From assembly GCA_046704445.1 (NCBI GenBank), contig JBJKRW010000037.1, positions 1 to 7,404 of the forward strand: a DNA stretch of 7,404 bases, read 5' to 3'. This DNA comes from JBJKRW01 sp046704445. GTDB lineage: Bacteria; Patescibacteriota; Microgenomatia; UBA1406; GWC2-37-13. Each line of letters starts with the position of its first letter. The stretch's first letter is position 1. This document shows, piece after piece, positions 5,782 through 7,404 of the stretch. The notes under the pieces were generated by a model. It was not told the origin of the DNA. It saw only the letters and a list, made by a program, of their open reading frames with translations, and ran no database searches. The translations under genes and the position numbers were made by a program.

Positions 5782-7176
5782 TTAATTTTTTTTAATTGCA
5801 CCAAATGAAATAATTTGTTTAATCAGAGCGCCAGTTTTTTGTTGGACTAACTTGTCTGTTGCTCCTTCAACGTTTAGTCGGAGTAGTGGTTCCGTGTTGG
5901 AACTACGTAGACTAAACCTCCATTCTGGATAATCTACTGAAAGTCCGTCTAACCATGAAATTTTGCCGCTCTTAAACTTATGAGCAAATTGTTTTAATAT
6001 ATCGGATAGGTTGACGTTTTTAGGTAAAATGTAATTAGATTCTCCTGACTCGAATGACGTTATGTACTGTGATACTATTTCAGAAATTGGTTTTTTTTGC
6101 TGGTCCATAATGACGAGTACTCTCAGTATAGTTATTACCGAGCTTTCGGCATTGCCCGTATCTCGATAGAAATAATGTCCGGAAGATTCTCCGGTAAATA
6201 AAATGTTTTCTTTGTTCATAAGTTCGGTTATCAATGCATGTCCTACAGGACCTACGACAGGAATTCCTCCGGATTTTTTGACAGAGTTTGAGATATTACG
6301 GGTATATCGTATATCTATGCCAATTTTATCTCCCGCATGATTCTTAAGTAATTCTGAAGCTAATAATGCACTGATATGACTAGCCGGTATGACAGAACCT
6401 TTTTCATCAATAAAAAAAACGCGGTCTCCGTCACCGTCGGGTGCAATACCCAGATCGGCTTTTTCCGTTTTTACTTTTTTTTTCAGATCGCGCAAATTTG
6501 TGAAAATGAGTGGATCAGGTTGATGCGAAGGAAAGGTTCCGTCCAACTTGAAATTCATCTTGATTAACTTACACGGTAACCTTCTGAAAAGTTCTTTCAG
6601 GTATGTAATTCCCATCGCGTTTGCGGGATCTGCAACGATTTTAAATCTACTTGCGATATGAGGTTGCACATGATAAAAAGCAAAATCCGCTTCGTCCTTA
6701 AGGGCCGCTTTAATTTTTTTTATAGATCCTTTTTGGGTTGAGGCGGCAAATGATTGGGAATCTACAATATTTTTTACTTTTGCCATTCCTGTATTTTTGC
6801 CGATTTTGATTATTTTTTTATCCATTCTCTTTACAAATTTGACTCCGTTCCATTCAGGTGGATTGTGCGATGCACTAACTTGAATTCCACAATCCGCTTT
6901 ATAATGCAAAACGGAAAAATAAAACGTTGGAGTAGAAACCAAACCAACATCATATACACAAGCTCCCGATGAAATCAAGACAGTTTTTGCTATTTTGAAT
7001 AACGACGGTGAAGATATTCTCATGTCTCTGCCTAACAAAACATTCAGTTTGTCCTTGCCGAATTCAGACCTAAAAAAGGTATAAATAGCCTTAATAAGTA
7101 TTGGAAAGTTTACTTCATTGATATCATCTGGATATATGCCTCTGATATCATATGCTTTAAATATATTTGGATTCAT
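5782..7176 (-). CDS. Phosphoglucomutase/phosphomannomutase
   Basis: This 464-residue protein is a full-length alpha-D-phosphohexomutase, which interconverts hexose 6- and 1-phosphates to feed nucleotide-sugar synthesis. All four active-site loops are present: FKAYDIRG at the N-terminus (6-13), the phosphoserine loop SASHNP (101-106, S103 catalytic), the Mg2+ loop DGDGDR (247-252), the sugar-specificity loop GESSGH (329-334) and the phosphate-binding loop RSSNTEP (424-430). The GE.SGH loop fits the dual-specificity PMM/PGM group, so glucose and mannose phosphates are both possible; glucosamine mutase is less likely. The gene starts 35 bases after holA and runs directly into the IMPase-family gene. 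A -10-like TATGAT lies 9 bases before the ATG. An A8 run close to the stop could permit slippage into the next frame. Confidence 0.96.
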   Translation of the reverse strand: MNPNIFKAYDIRGIYPDDINEVNFPILIKAIYTFFRSEFGKDKLNVLLGRDMRISSPSLFKIAKTVLISSGACVYDVGLVSTPTFYFSVLHYKADCGIQVSASHNPPEWNGVKFVKRMDKKIIKIGKNTGMAKVKNIVDSQSFAASTQKGSIKKIKAALKDEADFAFYHVQPHIASRFKIVADPANAMGITYLKELFRRLPCKLIKMNFKLDGTFPSHQPDPLIFTNLRDLKKKVKTEKADLGIAPDGDGDRVFFIDEKGSVIPASHISALLASELLKNHAGDKIGIDIRYTRNISNSVKKSGGIPVVGPVGHALITELMNKENILFTGESSGHYFYRDTGNAESSVITILRVLVIMDQQKKPISEIVSQYITSFESGESNYILPKNVNLSDILKQFAHKFKSGKISWLDGLSVDYPEWRFSLRSSNTEPLLRLNVEGATDKLVQQKTGALIKQIISFGAIKKN

Positions 7177-7185
7177 AGTCCCGGT

Positions 7186-7191
7186 ATCATA
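7186..7191 (-). promoter_or_regulatory. Possible -10 box for the mutase-phosphatase operon
   Basis: TATGAT (five of six matches to TATAAT) lies in the 35-base gap between holA and the mutase gene, 9 bases before the ATG, so any transcript from it would have a leader of only 2-3 bases. No -35 match is found at 16-18 bases. The mutase may equally be read through from holA. Confidence 0.35.
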
Positions 7192-7211
7192 ACTTATATG
7201 ACACTATCATA

Positions 7212-7404
7212 TCACAGGAAATATCCGCAAAGCAACTGTAACGATTTATGTAGGGAAAAAGGACTTACACCTGATTTTATCGCCACATCGAGTTTGAACA
7301 GACCTTCGTATAAAGATACAAGATCTTTTAATGTCCATTGTTTTGATAGTATATATATTTTTTTCTTTTGCCAGGAAGGCATTGAAGAAGGAAGGGAATC
7401 AATT
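7212..7404 (-). CDS. holA: DNA polymerase III subunit delta, C-terminal part (cut by window edge)
   Basis: The last 63 codons of a minus-strand gene enter from the right end and stop at TGA 7212-7214. The frame reads PSWQKKKIYILSKQWTLKDL and then LVSLYEGLFKLDVAIKSG, followed by a final short helix ending LLCGYFL. This is the C-terminal helical collar domain of the clamp-loader delta subunit. The family ends with a typical pattern of a Pro-containing helix with a KK pair, a WT/FS-x-x-EL turn, and L-x-x-LYxxLxxxDxxIKSG. Delta opens the beta sliding clamp during DNA replication. The N-terminal AAA+-like domains lie outside the window. It may head the operon that continues into the sugar-phosphate mutase. 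Identification is by recognition of this short but characteristic tail. Confidence 0.82.
   Translation of the reverse strand, partial: IDSLPSSMPSWQKKKIYILSKQWTLKDLVSLYEGLFKLDVAIKSGVSPFSLHKSLQLLCGYFL

Noticed and set aside
6376..6972. Two plus-strand open frames within the mutase gene
   Set aside because: Both lie antisense to the conserved mutase core, including the Mg2+ and serine loops, and have no support of their own.
1..7404. CRISPR array, insertion sequence, prophage or attachment site
   Set aside because: No spaced direct repeats, terminal inverted repeats, transposase or integrase motifs, or tRNA 3'-end duplications were seen.

Overview
The window is a compact, AT-rich bacterial chromosome segment. 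I infer a Candidate Phyla Radiation (Patescibacteria) type genome at moderate to low confidence. The reasons are that genes are packed with gaps of 1 to about 150 bases or with overlaps, there is no mobile DNA, tRNAs lack an encoded CCA, Shine-Dalgarno sequences are almost absent, and several start codons lie 5-6 bases after a TATAAT-like -10 box, which suggests leaderless mRNAs. The standard genetic code fits: tryptophans are TGG and TGA is a stop.

Left part (1-900), all on the minus strand: the 5' end of an unrecognised gene behind a strong promoter; tRNA-Lys(CUU); a small GIY-YIG nuclease-domain protein; and a structurally imperfect tRNA-Arg(UCG). The GIY-YIG gene sits between the two tRNA genes and may share their transcript.

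Centre (898-3308): a membrane-anchored SAM methyltransferase (+) diverges from tRNA-Arg across only 21 bases and overlaps tail-to-tail a GT4-type glycosyltransferase (-). The glycosyltransferase diverges, through a 40-base gap with mirrored TATAAT boxes, from a HAD-family nucleotidase-like phosphatase (+). The methyltransferase resembles the eukaryotic FAM173/ATPSCKMT lysine methyltransferases, which is the most interesting protein match in the window.

Right part (3310-7404), all on the minus strand and read right to left: the 3' end of holA (DNA polymerase III delta), a phosphoglucomutase/phosphomannomutase, an inositol-monophosphatase-family phosphatase almost fused to it (stop and next ATG one base apart), and a roughly 540-residue multi-pass membrane protein of unknown function with its own promoter.

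The sugar-phosphate mutase, the IMPase-family phosphatase and the glycosyltransferase together suggest sugar activation and glycan or glycolipid synthesis, but the glycosyltransferase is in a separate transcription unit. I saw no CRISPR array, insertion sequence, attachment site, riboswitch or convincing intrinsic terminator.
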